DNA from: Phoebastria nigripes
Lineage: Eukaryota; Chordata; Aves; Procellariiformes; Diomedeidae
Assembly: GCA_035582835.1 (NCBI GenBank)
Contig: JAYKAV010002775.1
Location: 370,211 to 434,210 of the forward strand
Direction of reading: 5' to 3'
DNA: 64,000 nt
Below the pieces are notes generated by a model that did no database searches, was not told the DNA's origin, and saw nothing but the letters and a program-made list of their open reading frames with translations. Below are positions 1 through 13,169 of this stretch, piece by piece (the first letter of the stretch is position 1; the number at the start of each line of letters is the position of its first letter). The translations under genes were made by a program, and so were the position numbers.

Positions 1-2704
1 AAGCCTGTCCCTGCAGACTTCTGTCTCTGAGTCACTGGCTGATGCTGGCTAACAATACAGGGAGTTATCAAAAAAGCAGTTGTCAAAAGGGATAAGTCTG
101 ATTGTTCTTGTCCCTGTCTGCCTAAACCTGTCTGCATACCTTCACGCCATGTTGACACAGTCCCCAAGGCTTGGAAAGGCTCCCACTTCCCAAAAGTCAG
201 CAGTTTAAAGAGCCACTTTCAGGACTCCCAGCCTCTACTCAGCGTGCAGGAGGATGCAGGGGGACCAGCCGTCACTCTTGCTGGCCATGTCCCCTGGGCA
301 GACGGGACCTCTGTGCCGGCTCCCCTCTGGAGATGCCCAACTCTCTCCATCCTAGGGCTCCCAATCTCAGCACCTCAGGAAAGGGCCTAAAATTTGGAGA
401 GATGAATCACCCCCTTCCTCATCCCTAGGGCAAAGCTGGTCAGGAATTTTCTGTCATTGTCATTTTCCTAAAGGAATATCCACTTGTGCCCAGTCGTGCT
501 TCTCAGCTCTGTGACCTTTAAGACTGACTGTCTGCTGGGAAAGCAGGAAACAAACAGATTTGTTTAGTTCAGTTTGATCCAACTCAAAATATTTTTGGTT
601 GTGGTCCTGATCCAAAGTGTTTCATCTCAGATCAGTTCCACATTAATCCGTAATTCCCTGGCAGGCTGCACTGCCAGCAGCACTGTAGCTGGGATGCTGC
701 TCCCTCCTGGGGCCCCACTCCTGCACCAGAGTGGATCTCTGTGGCTGCTCCAACCAGCGCCAGCCAGGTGCACCGTGAGGGTCGCACGCAGCTCGGCATG
801 AGCGTTTTTCAGAGGTTGCAGGCCCACGACTGTGAGTGCAGGTCTGTGACAGCCTCCCTCACCACTGTCCCCGAGCAGTTCAGTGGCCGCATCTGTGCGC
901 TGGCTGAGAACTCGGCCTATAAAGCATCAGACAGGCCTTTGCAGCTCAGCAGGAGGCTCCTCTGAAGCAGCTCCTGACTGTCTTCTCTGCAACTTCTAGT
1001 CACTTCTCTCTGCTCTAGGACTGTTCCATTTCTTTCCAGCATTTGCCCCATCACCAGCGATCCTTGTCTGCTTGACACTGTACCCCTGCTCTCCTCATAA
1101 CGCCATGTGTGAGCACAGTGGGAAGCCGAGCCCTGCGTGAACAGACAAAAAAACCTTTGCTGACTCTTGCTGCTGAGCTGGTCTTATTGGTGCAAGTCAG
1201 TTAATGTTTCAGGACATGGAGAAGCGGGGGCGGAGGCCAGTGCTGCCGGTAGCAAAGCGAGGGCATCGTGTCAGGGACGGCGGCAAACAGGGGCTGCAGA
1301 CAACCAGTGGCTGTGTATGCTTGTCCCATGCCGGCTCCCCCGGGCAAGCCCGGCTCCAGGCAGACGCACTCCCAGTGCAGGAGGTGTTGATGGAGCCATG
1401 GGCCTGTGTGGGGTCCTGCTCACAGGCAGTCGTGTCTGAGACAGAGGAGGGTTGCTGCGACCAGGGGAGCGGCCACATGCAGGCAGAGAGCTCAGCCAGG
1501 AAGGCAGGGTCAGGTCCTGACGTAGCATGAACTCCAGGTGCCACATGGCACAACAGTGCTGTCCCTCTATTTCAGCCCTGGCTGTCCTCAGTCCCAAGCA
1601 GAAAGGATTTGCAGACCAAGGATACGGTCCTTCCCTTTGGCAGGATGCACCTGCAGGTGTGCATATGCAGAGAGCTGGTCTGCAGCAGGGTCAGCTCCAA
1701 GGGTGTCTCTGCTGGACATGCACGCAGCTCGCTGTGCTCTGCCCTGAAATCGCAGGGGAGGACTCAAGCATCACTCACCTCACCTTGCCACTCACTGCAG
1801 AAGTTTGTCCAGACACCAAAACATCCCAGCCAGCCTCAGTGGCTTTATCTGGAGGGTAGGAAGGAGCATCTCGGTGAACCTCTGTCCCATTAGTTACAGT
1901 GTCCTTCCTCTACCTCTTACAGAGCANCTGCAGGTGATGTAGGAGCCAGCTAGTGCATGCCTCAGATGGGAGGGAGCAAAAGGCGCGCTGAAGCTGAGAA
2001 CAAGTCAAGACGGTGGCCTTGGGTGGAGCCACTGCAGAGCAAAGATCCTGATGAGCACCGTGAACCTCTGTGGTCCAGCACAGCATAGAGCCCACAGCCG
2101 GGGCAGTGCTTTCAGAGGGAGGACATGTTTCCTCCAGGAATACCTGTGGGTTACCTCAGTATCTCTGTTTCCCACTGTCCTGCAAAATGGTTTTATAAAC
2201 GGATAGTTCTCAGCCATGGGAGGCTGGCATACACACGTCCTCCAAGAAAGATTTTCAGGTTGGTACTGCAGAAAAATCTTACAGTGTCTGGGTGTTTCAG
2301 CCTGCCCGGCTGAGATAACAGGCACATACTATCATCTCAAGCAGGCCAAGGCTCCCAGGAGCAGCATGACAAAGGCAAACATTTGGATGCTCAAGATTGT
2401 GCTCCATGGCCCCTAGGCACATCTTTGCTGTCTTGTTTGTTTCTGAAGNGCTCCTGGTCTCCGGGCCAGCTCCTGCACAGGGGCACAAGACACACCACTA
2501 CACACTCAAACAATTTATCACTTGAGTTCCCAGTTCCCTGAGCTCATTTCCTGGTAAAAGATTTGCTTCACTTCTCCTCTTTGACTCTCAATACTTAAGA
2601 CTGCCAGCCACACCAGGGGAGCATCACATCACAGATACAGATCCCATGCGCCATCCCACCTCTGTCCAGGCACATCCTCCCCTGCGGAGGGGCAATTCTT
2701 ACTT
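1..2704. other. Non-coding, nothing recognised
   Basis: Moderately GC-rich unique-looking sequence. Short open frames on both strands overlap one another and show no recognisable protein. No RNA gene seen. Confidence 0.5.
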
Positions 2705-2775
2705 CACAGAATCAGAGAATGGTTGAGGCTGGAAGGGACCTCTGGAGGTCACCTTGTCCAACCCCCTCGGGGTGG
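2705..2775 (-). mobile_element. CR1 LINE 3' end fragment
   Basis: Reads CACAGAATCAGAGAATGGTT, then GGCTGGAAGGGACCTCTGG and CCTTGTCCAACCCCC. This is the reverse complement of the CR1 3' end. It is short and diverged, so older than the intron-6 copy. Confidence 0.85.
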
Positions 2776-2885
2776 GCACTTGGGAGGAGGGAGACCCACA
2801 TGGAAAAGCACATGGCTCTAGGGCAAGGCTATTCTGACACGTCCACAGGCACCACCACAAGACTATGCCGACGTGCTCACAAACG

Positions 2886-2938
2886 ACCACATTACTGCTG
2901 CTTAGCACATTACTTACTGCTGCTTAGCACATTACTGC
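2886..2938. repeat. Short tandem duplication, about 22-base unit
   Basis: ACTGCTGCTTAGCACATTACTT-type unit occurs twice back to back. Local slippage is the likely origin. Confidence 0.8.
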
Positions 2939-5900
2939 CAGCTGCCATCCATGACCATGTGGGTGCTGCAAGCAGTGGCAAACGCATGGAGAGCTGCGGC
3001 CGTGAGTTGACTCCAGAAACAGCTGCACGACCGCAGTGCATGGAGCTGCCGTGCAGCGACTTGTGCCAGGAAATGCACAAGGAACCAGACAGCTCACAGA
3101 CAGTGTCGGCGTAGTAGGAGCCATCTCTATCCCTGGCAGCATATCTGCTCTCTTGGCATCACAGCAGCAGGGGGGCTACAGGAGGGATGTGAAGGATGGG
3201 GCAGAAGGGTAACGGATGGGTACAGAGGGTGGGAGAGGAACTGGGGAAGGGAGACAGGCAGTGTGACCAGTCACAACAGGAAACAAGGAGCCAGAAAGGG
3301 TATTCTTGGTAATCTAAAAATAAGGTCTTTCAGTTCTTCATCTTTGCCACCTCCGAGGGTTTCGGTGCTGAGCACTGAGAAGTATGAGATAGTCCAGAGA
3401 GACAGTAACTGTGCCTAAACTGCAGGACCCAGGAACACCTTTCAGCACCAGTATTTGGTGGCAATCAAGACACATCACAGCTCCACAGCAGAAGGATAAC
3501 ACAGTCATCCCTCCCACTCTTGATGCCAAAGTAAGTAAGTAGGTCAAGGCAGCAGGAGCTGAGCAGTCAGCACACTGTCCTGGACTCACATACAGCCCTA
3601 AACAGCGATACACATTGCCTTTAGCAAGACCTCAGGGTGCTGGGCAGACATTTGCAGAGCATCAGGAATGTGGAGATGATGTGCTGGGGAGCTGTGCCAA
3701 CTCACCTCCTTCACGCTCAGTGGAGGCCACAGCCTGCCCAGTTGCTCATGGTTTCTTTATTCTGGCCCCCTTTTAAAATTTTTGCAGTTCTTTGTCTAGA
3801 AACACCTTTGCTGCTCTCAGCAGTTGTTGTTCTTCCTAACCCAACTGTAACTTGCTTTGTTTTGTTCTGCTTATCTTTCCAAGGACACTTTGCCTGGTTT
3901 TCCTTATCTCCTCTGTTCTTCTTAAAGAGCCTTGAATCACNCCACAGCAGCTACTCTGCTCACCGTTTTTGTGGTTCGTAATATGTTGCTTGTGCTAACC
4001 ATCACTCCCACCATCTACAGACTGTTTGACCTGCCCTCTCCTTCGCTGAGTTTTGTGGGAAGGAAAGCTGGACACACAGCCTGGAAGGGAACTGTGACAT
4101 GCTCTAATCCTGCAGATTAGGCATAATTTATTCATGTAGGGTGAAGAACCAAAGCATAGTACTGTGCTGCAGGGATAGGCTGGCCTCCAACTTCTACTTT
4201 ACTGCCACAAACAAAAACCTCAGGTAGCCAGGAAAGCCAAGCAGACCAAAATCTACTTGAGTCACCTCTTCCAGCATCTTCACCCTCCTGCTGGTTGGAG
4301 TCCAGTGGGAAGGACCCGTCTCGAGCAAGCCCACCCCGCCAGGGCCAGCATACCTCAGGCCGCTCTGCTCTGCTGTGACTCACTTTGAAAGACTCCAGCA
4401 CCTGGGAAAATGACTGGTCTCACTTCTGTGTCCCCATTGCGTTCAGTGGGGCTTGCTCTCTGTTGGCAGAAGCCCAAGACCAAAATCAAGTGTTTCTTAA
4501 CCCAGTTTTCTCCCCTGGCTACCTGTGCATGCCTTAGCAAAGTTCTTTGAAACCCTGGCGCAGCAGGATCTGCAGTTTCAGGCCAGCTGCTGCAGCCCAG
4601 TATGTCAGCTGGTTCCAATGGCACAGAACTAGTTTACACCAACAAAAGATCCCGTCCAGGAACTGGGAAGCATTGTTCTCATTACCTCTGCAATGCTTTT
4701 GGTCGCAAGCTATCCCATAGGGAATGGTGGAACTGGCTGTTTCAGCCTGGTTTCCAGTAGAAACAAAACTTAAGCAATCACGCCATTTGTGTTTGTTCAT
4801 CCATCCCCAACAGCTCGGGAACCCATCGGCAAGTTTCACCCAAATCTGACAGAGAGGTCAAGAAGCTAATGGTCTGACTTGATTTGTGACATGAGGTTGC
4901 TCTCTCCTACCAACTGCATGGGAGGAACCCACACAGAAAGCTGCTGTGAGAGCTCAGCTTCTATCAGACACCAGAAAACAGTACACAGAGCTTCCCCAAA
5001 TGCCCTCCTCATGCAGAAGCTTTAGGCAGGACTCACACTTTCCAGGACACCAGAGGATCCACCAGAGAAGACAGAGCCTGGGAGAGGAGGTTTCCTTGTA
5101 CTGGCTGCTCAGACTTGCTGCCTCTGGTTTTGCACTGAGGCTGCCACCACCATAAAACAGAGAGGTTAATGCTGAGAAACAGAATGACCAAGAACGCCAG
5201 TACCTGATGGAAAGAAGCAGTCCCCCGCCTTGGGAGACCAGCACCCAAAAATGCCAGGCAGCATAAACCGTGCCCAGGCCCCAGAACAGCAGGAAGGGCC
5301 ACAATTTTCTCACCCTTCCAGGCAGGTTTTAAAGATAATAGTGTCTTTTCTCCAGGCTTCACCAAACACTCAGAACAAAATCCAGGGGAAACAATTGATG
5401 TCAGTGACTGATGTGCCCACTACAGCGCTTGAGCTGTTCATAGGAAGAAGCACAAAAATAATACAAGTTCACTGTTTATCTAACACCGGCCAAGGGCAAA
5501 GTCAACAAACAGTGTTGGTATCTCTCAGGAGATACAAAGCTCTCAGCCCCAGCCTGCCCTAAACAGACACGGGATGCATTGACTTTGGCAGCGCTGACTG
5601 CTGCATGCTGTCATGTCAATAAACATCCCCATAGAGACATCTGAAGGAGGTGAATGGTCGTGGGACGTGGAGAGGAACAGCGTTTGCTGTGAAGAGACAA
5701 GGGAGAGAGAAAAATCAGTCTTATAAATAATAACACTTCACTCTATGATATGCCCATGAATAAGGAAAAGTAGGAGCGCTGATGGGGAAGGCTGTCCCAG
5801 ATACTGGCCAGAAGACACGGTATTGCTTATACTGCTGTGCAGCTGTGTACAGCTGAGGAGGTGGTGGTGCTGATGATGTGCTCCTACCATCCTTGTTGCT

Positions 5901-6389
5901 GCTTTCCTGTGTGCTTCCAGAAATGCCTTTACTTCGCCACACAATGTGGACCTCTCTGGTTACTCCTCTCCCAGAACATGGTCCACATGTACCAGTTTGC
6001 TTGGAAAGGGATGCAGCTCTGTGCCAGGCTGTGGCTGGAGAGCTAACCTGGGGCAGGATTCCTCTGAGTCCACACCTCCTCTCAGATCCAGCCCCTTTCC
6101 CACCTCACTGCCATAGTCAAGTCATCAGCAAAACTACATTAGGCTGATACAGTAGCTTACACATGGCTCCTGGCGATGCTGTTACTGCGGGAAACCCACA
6201 AGCATGAAACTATGGCTCACACTGCAAATTTCACTCACTGAGATGTGACTAGTCTAACACAATCCCTTCAGCTGCTTACTTTGAGAAGGGAAGCTTGTTT
6301 CCAACATCTTCAGAGAAAGAGGGCTGCCTGAAATGGAACCAAGAAGCAAAGCCAGGCCATCAGCCCTGAAAGGCACATCACAGCATAAA
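2939..6389. other. Non-coding, nothing recognised
   Basis: No recognisable exon or repeat. The minus-strand frame at 4954-5313 is hydrophobic at its start but has no family resemblance and is overlapped by another frame. Confidence 0.45.
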
Positions 6390-6800
6390 ACAGACGACAG
6401 CTTGCAAAGGTCCCTCTGAATGGCAGCTGTGCCCTCCAGTGTATCAACAGTTTGCCCCCAATCTGGTATCGTCCACAAGCTCACTGAGAGTGCACTCTAA
6501 GCCATTAATAAGGACACTAAACATTATTGGTCCCAGTGTCAAAAAAGCATTGAGTATCTCTGTCTTTTCCATGTCCTTTGTTTCTAGGTCTTCTGCCCCA
6601 GTAACCAGCGAGCTCGCACTTTCCTTAGCCTTCATTTTGCTGCTGGCATACTTGAAAGAGGCCCTTCTTGGTGTCTTTCACATCTGCTGGCTCCAGCACT
6701 GCTGAGCTTTGGCTTTCCTCACTCCATTCCTGAAAGCTCAGGCAATGCCTCGATGTCCACTGCAGGTAGCCTGTCCCTGCTTCCACTGCCTGTTCAGGAG
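6390..6800 (-). mobile_element. Ancient CR1-type LINE relic, part of the reverse-transcriptase ORF
   Basis: On the minus strand the frames around 6625-6828, 6444-6635 and 6254-6484 give in order an AKAQ-like linker region (WSEESQSSAVLEPADVKDTK then KGLFQV), LVTGAEDLETKDMEKTEILN, GLECTLSELVDDTRLG and VDTLEGTAAIQRDL. These match the CR1 ORF2 order. The RT active-site motif usually FADD reads LVDD here. There are stops and frame changes, so it is a dead fossil. An internal piece is missing between ILNAF and LGPIMFSVLING. Confidence 0.8.
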
Positions 6801-8439
6801 TCCACTCTTGGGCTCCTCCCCGACGCACCGCTCTTACATCAAGGAAGCTGGTCCCTGTCGAAGATGCTGCTATTTCAGTGGATCCAGGATGAAAAGGAAG
6901 GCAAAGTTGCAGCCCAGACTATCCAGAGGGAATCAAGGGTGAAATTCCACCCTTCCCAAAACATCTAAGCTGCACATACAGTACGGAACCATTTTAAGAG
7001 CAACAATGCCCCCTGCCTGTCTCCATCCCAGCGCTCTCGTCCCATTCCTTTGAATTTTCTGGCTGCAAATCACTTGATTTAGATCTGTCCCCTCTCTCAT
7101 ACCACAGCCAGGACATGCAACTCCAGGTTTAGGGGAGATGGGACTTTCAGGACTGGATTCTGCTTCAACATGTTGTAGAGTAAGGGTGGCTTCACTGAAG
7201 TCTCTGCTGTTCAGCCTGAACCAAAGGCTTGGTCATGGACAAGTCAGCTCACTTTCAGAGGCCCACATCCTCAGAAGCATCCAGAAACTCAGCTCCTTCT
7301 GTTTTCAGTTTCATAATCCATACTGGTAACTTCATCTTGCCTCTCCTTTCAACTCCTCCACCTTTTCCAAACTCCCACCGTGCCAGAGAGAGGATATTGC
7401 CCAGATCTTCCCACTGACCTCACTAGGGTGCTCCGCATCTTCTTGCTCTCTAAGAGTAGCACCTTGTCTTGACTCACTGCTTTCTCCAAGTGGAGAGAAC
7501 AAGCAAAGATGGAGGGGGGCAGGTCATAGTGCCAAAGGAGGCCTACTGGGCTGGAAAGGGACAGGCGTTTGTGGAGTGAGGTGATATGCTCTGAGCCATG
7601 ACCTGGGTCCCCACAGGGAGCTGGTTGCCTGAGTACACTTGGCTCTGAAGAGGACTAGGAGAGCCTGTCCCCGGAGGAGATCATTGTGATCCATTCCACG
7701 GAGCAGGGCAGGAGAGCTGCCAAAACTACTCTCTGGAGAGACAAGGAGCTGGGGTAGGATCACAGACATCCCTGACGCAGAGGAAACCGGGTACTGGGAA
7801 CCTGGAACAAGGGACTGAGAAGCACAGCAAGGGAAGAGTTTGGGGCGATGAGTCACAGACTGAACGCAAACACAGGAACAGGCTATCACGCGGTAACCAG
7901 TTACTGCGTGTCAGCATTACAGTCCATGTGCATTCGCTTAGTCCATGCAAATAAGGTCATTTCAGCCAGCTTAGTGCGGTTCTGTCACGTTGGCTAACTC
8001 GAATTGACTTGCATGTGCCATGGATTAAGGGTGTGCACACAGATGCCCCCCACCGTCAGCTCATGTACGGCAGCATATTCCTCTGTGATAACTTGTCCAG
8101 TCTGTCCACGCCTCTAGCTTCATAAAGCTTCATCAGTGGGACAGGGAAGCCTCAAGAAAAAGCACCTGGGGTATGGCAAGGTAGCTAAGGAGGTCACACA
8201 AACCAGGCTGCCAGTGGCATAATGAGGATCCATCCCATACCATTTCCGCCTTCCATCTTGGGTGTGCCTTCTCCAGGACCACAGCCTCCCATGTTCCTCT
8301 CCTAGGCTGGAGCCTACTGGGCTCAGAGATGGCTGCTTGACAGAACTGCCTCGTTAGGAGGTTTCGCAACAAGCTCCCTGTGACTGTATTAAGCGGCCTG
8401 CATCATCTGTTTTGACTTTGCTGGATTTGTCTGTGTTCA
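6801..8439. other. Non-coding, nothing firm recognised
   Basis: A weak MIR-like string occurs near 7225-7275 (CTTGGTCATGGACAAGTCAG). Otherwise nothing recognisable. Confidence 0.45.
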
Positions 8440-8520
8440 ATATATTTCTCGCAAGGGTCCCAGTTCAGCCCTCATTGACGTCAATGGGAGTCGGTCCATT
8501 CCCTTCAGTGAGAGCGAGAG
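8440..8520. repeat. Possible old amniote repeat with TGACGTCAATGGGAG core
   Basis: CATTGACGTCAATGGGAG closely resembles the 'cattgacttcaatgggag' string common in old dispersed amniote repeats. The perfect 12-base palindrome ATTGACGTCAAT (8474-8485) includes a full cAMP-response element. I cannot name the family. Confidence 0.3.
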
Positions 8521-8954
8521 CTGTCCCTTGGTGCTTGTATCTCGGCTGTCTCATTTCAATGCCCAGCTCCATACACCCTCCTACCTTTCCCATCCCTTCG
8601 ACATGGCTGGCGGCTCTAGCCTGTCCCTTCTGGCTGATTAGCAGATCCTGTCTCGAACTCCCTCCTTGTTCCCTGACACTGTACCACTGTCATTTGTTGT
8701 TCACCACATATCTTGATTTTCTGAACACCTTCAGTATTGTATTTCCTCAGCTGGACCCTCAGCAACGTTTCCATTTCTTAAACATAGACAAAGCAAGCTT
8801 TGTTGGTTGGCCTCTCCACCGGGGCGATATCCTCCTTCTACAGCACGGTCATCCACCTTGACAGTAAGGAAGGCTTTCACTTCAGTTAGTTTTATTTCTG
8901 CATTAGCTCCTCAACGTTCAGTTCCCATCCTAACTTAGATCTCTGTGTGGGTGA

Positions 8955-9130
8955 TTATCAAAGAGGAAGGCTGGACAGTCACAGGAGTCCGAGAATCTGG
9001 TTTCAACACCACACTCTGTTAAGGATTCCTACTGAGATTTTGGTTAAGCCATTTAAATTCTTTGCTCCCTCCTGTAAAACCGGGAATCGTGCTCCCCTCT
9101 CTCCAGTGTTTTTTGATGGTGAGATGTCCT
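8955..9130 (+). repeat. MIR-like SINE relic
   Basis: Contains an ordered series of MIR features: TCTGGTTTCAACACC, TTTTGGTTAAGCCATTTAAA, TTCTTTGCTCCCTCCTGTAA, then a GGGAATCGTGCTCCCC segment. These match the MIR core and 3' half in order with substantial divergence, as expected for an old amniote SINE. Confidence 0.65.
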
Positions 9131-12100
9131 CACAGTACTTTTGAGACCACTACTAAATCTCATGCAGAGAACTTTACATCCCCAAGCCTTTCTGACTTAG
9201 CACCATCACTGCTTCTAAAACACTTCAAAAATGGACAAACAAAGATGCAAAATATTAGCTGATCATGCACTAGATAAACCTTTCATCACATCCATGGACT
9301 GCCAGAGAAGAGACAGGACAACACACGCCATGCATGCATTGTTTTAAGCCCTTTCCTAGAGCACTCACTCCAGCAATGCTGGGGAGAGAATCCTGCACTA
9401 GACAGCTCCATGGTGTGACCCAGTACAGCCTTGCTTACATTCGCAGATTCATCCTGGAGCCAAACTGTCTGTCTGATTTACATTATCCTAAGGAAGACCT
9501 TGAGCTAATGGCACTAAAGTTCTTCAGAAAAGACCCATCTCATGGAAGAGGGAATAAGACAAGGAAAGAGGGAACAACGGGAACTCTTCTTCCACATCCC
9601 AGCTGGGCTTGGCTGGAGCTGGCTCCAATTATGCTGGTGGAGCCCAGCGCTGCGTGCACTTCTGAGGCTGCCACAATATCTCCCAGTGCCAGAGACGCAC
9701 TCTCAGGCAAAGCGGGAAGCAGATGGGCTAAATGCGGCACCCCCACCTCCTTGCGGCAGGCACAATTTGAGAGAAGGGGATCGTTTTCATCAATAACAGA
9801 TATTCTGCTGGAAGGGGGTAGGCTTCCTGTGAGCTTCAGCAGAGAGGAGGGAATGGCAAAGCACTCAAACAGCATTCAGCCACGGTTCCAGGGGAACGCT
9901 TTCAAGATGTGGTCTGTCCCACTGATATGCAATCACAGAGAATTCAGCCTCAGGAGCAACACTATATCCCACTGGATTTAGAGATGAGAAAGAGGAGAGA
10001 CAATGCTTCAAAGCTGATGGTGTCCAGGGTACCCCTGCACATCATCTCCCTGAGGATCTGCTGAGGCTCATTAACTCTGCCACAGGGAAAACCGCTCTGA
10101 CTAAAGCGCTCACACCCAGCTCCCATCTCACAGGCAAATCATGGGGAATGAACTGTCAAAGCCAAGGCCAGCCAGCATCGCACTCCCTCAGTGCTTCACC
10201 TGCACAGCACTGGTACCAGAGATGGGCAGAGGATGGGGACATGCAGTGACACTGCTGTTGGACTAAGGAGGAACCAGGGATGTGAGGAAGGGGAAGGAGG
10301 AGGGATGGAAAAGGTGAACATGGGCTGCCAGAGCCTTGCTTAGGTGGGAGCTGGGCAGAAATGGCAGCGAATCCACTATTTACGAGGAGTAAAGTGTTAC
10401 AGAGCACAGCTGGGCCTGGACTACCTTCACCGACACCGCGGCCTGCCAAGCTCCTAATAAAACCCAACACAGGTTGACTTGGGTTCTCATGGTGCTCCAG
10501 AGCAGCAGCTTCCCCCTCCCCACCTGGGGCCCACATGCGCTGTGAAGCAAGCGCTTCCCCAGCACCTCACCGCATCCAGGGCCTCCAGGGCTTCCCCACC
10601 CACCTCCACAGCCAAGCGGAGCAGCCCAGGAGCTGGTCCATGCCCTCACTGCTTAACCTGCCCTCCACAGCCCCACCTCACTACACATGCCTCCCTGCTC
10701 CGAGCAGGGATGGAGTACGCCCACGGTCTGTTGTTGTTGGTTTTGGCTCAGCAGTAGCAGGCTGCTTCCAGCAAGAGTGCTATGAATAATTGCCCAATTA
10801 ACTGGAGGAACTTCCAGATGTGTGTTTGCTTTCATACCCATCCAGCCCCCCTCAATCCCACGTGCCTAACGCTGCGGAGAGTGGTGGGGGTTGGAGAGTC
10901 AAGGCTCTGCTAGCTCGCGCAGCAGCGTGGGCAGGGCTAGCCCGCTGCCTGGCTCAGCTCCCCTTTCCATCCCCACCTCCCTCCCACTCTTTAAATGGGG
11001 AAATGGTCTTTTTTTAACGACCCCGGGGAGAAGGAAATTTGCCCTGCCTGCCAGAGCTTGGTTACACATGCCAAAAGCAGAGCAAGCAGAGAAGAAAGCT
11101 GATCCCATGTTATGATTTTTATCAGGTGCACATACAGTGAACCCTCTTAAGACAGGTATTTTTTGCCATTTCCCCCGCCTTTTCCCATTGAATAATCTCA
11201 CACTCAGCAGAGGTTTTATTATCAGCCAAACTGCTTTCACCCTGCGGGACGCACTGAAGCATTTCAAGATTGTGGTTCTTCTCTGTTATCAGTGGGATCC
11301 AGCCCTAGCATTGCCACCCATCTGCCTCACACTGTCTGAGAAAGGGGGGCTCTTTCTAGGATCTGGGTGGAGATTTGACCTGGGCACGGGGTGTCTGGAA
11401 CTCAGTCAACAGAACAAGGCCAAAAGGTGGCTCAGACCCCACAGATGATGTGAGCTTCACACCATCCCTCACTCACAGAAAAGGTGCAAGGGGTGGCTTT
11501 CACCTCCTCTGATTTTAGCACCCAGTTCAGCACCTGAATATCTAAGCTCCAGTGAGAAGAAACAGAAGCAGCTCCAGAGCGACCTGCTCCATCCGATAGT
11601 GCTTAAGACAAATGAGCTGATTCACTCACAGGAGGCTTCAGTCTCTCCCCACTGCACAGCACAGATGGAGCTTAAAGGACAAAATTACACCAGATGGCAA
11701 ACTTCTAGACAGCTACTGTTTGGGGAAATGAATGCCATCCAAAACACGCGCTCTGCCCAACCACAGCATGAGTGAAGCAACTCCAGCTCAAGGCATTCTC
11801 CCAGACCAAAACCTCAGCCTTGGGACCCTTTGGACAGGATGTCCAGAAATAACAGCAGCTAGGGGTGATGACTCTGTTTGGAAGTGGCATTAGCTTGGCA
11901 TTGTGGGCATCACACGACTCCTTGTGTTATCCAACTCCCAAGGTTTTATCTTGCAAACCTTCAGACAGCAACTAACAGAGAGCACCTGGGACTTACGCAC
12001 CAACACACCCGCAGTCAGAACATCTCCTTTAGCACCAGCACACGGATACACATATGGCACTGTTGAAGCAGAAGGCTCATAAGACCTACTTTTCACCCAG

Positions 12101-13169
12101 CAGCTGGCAAAGACTGAACCTGAAGAAAGAGGACAAACTGCCATGTGATCCTTCCCCATGGTGTACAGAGAGCCTGGTTCACTGCAAGCTAAGCAAATGC
12201 TCTCTCTAACTAAGCAGCTTCAGGGAAAGTGCGCTCCTGAAGCTGGCGAAGTGGTTTGGACAATGCTCTGCCTCCCCATCCTTTGAATCAGGACAACTCG
12301 ACAGGGCAGACAGCCAAGCTCCAAATACCTTTAAAAGATAAACGATGATGTTTTCCTGAGAGAAGCTCACAGCCAACATTAACTTTTCAGTAATCAGCAA
12401 ATAGCCCAGCGTCAAAAACACTTTTCCATGACGAATTCCCATACCACACATCGCAAGACTGGGGTATAAAGTCCCATTTCTCACAAGTCTCTCTTCAATC
12501 ACTGGAAAAGTTACTGCTGCTGGGAATGACTTTCCCTTGCCCCCTAGACTGCTATTCAAATCCAGCCCACCTACAGCAATGACGATTCATTTGTCCCTTT
12601 CTCTCCACAGCACATTTCCAGGTCAATTACAGACGTGACGAACTAAATGATTGGGTTGTTTGCTTCAGACAGAGCATGAACCTGGCTGCTAGAGAGCAGC
12701 TGACCTGCTGTAATGCCTTCCTTTAGGAGGAGTTATTCACAGTTCCTGTGCTTGATCTGCTGCACATGGGGCAGCTTGAGCAGGCTGGCATTTGTTCTTC
12801 CACAAAAGAACAGGGCATTGGAGCCTGGGGAGGAAGGAGGAGGTGCCACATGTATGAGGAAGGCAGGGTCTGAGATCCNGGCTGGAGGGGTGAGACTGTA
12901 CAGGACCAGAAGCAGTAAAGATGGGGAATTCGATAAATGCCCAAAGGGAGACAAAACTGTGTTTCCTAAGGACAACAAGGCCTTACATCTGTCCTGGCAC
13001 TGGTGTCTCAGCCTGGTCACATCCATTGGGCAGGGGCGCTGAGCCTGCCCGCCCACACTGTTGCTGTCACAAGGCAGAGGAAGCCTTCGGGCTGTGCAGT
13101 ATTTTGCAAGGGTGGAACAACTGGCTTCCCCTCCGCAGCCGTCGCCCTCCCCACCACCCCGCAGGGCTC
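9131..13169. other. Non-coding, nothing firm recognised
   Basis: The 215-codon frame at 9334-9981 and other frames show no family resemblance. The stretch 10990-11250 has long T/C-rich and A/T-rich unique sequence that could be regulatory, but no specific motif stands out. Confidence 0.45.

Noticed and set aside
4954..5313. Minus-strand frame with a hydrophobic start resembling a signal peptide
   Set aside because: A second minus-strand frame overlaps it and the remainder matches nothing. A hydrophobic start alone is weak evidence.
9334..9981. 215-codon frame on the + strand
   Set aside because: Codons and peptide show no family resemblance. Other frames overlap it on both strands and it sits among unrelated intergenic sequence.
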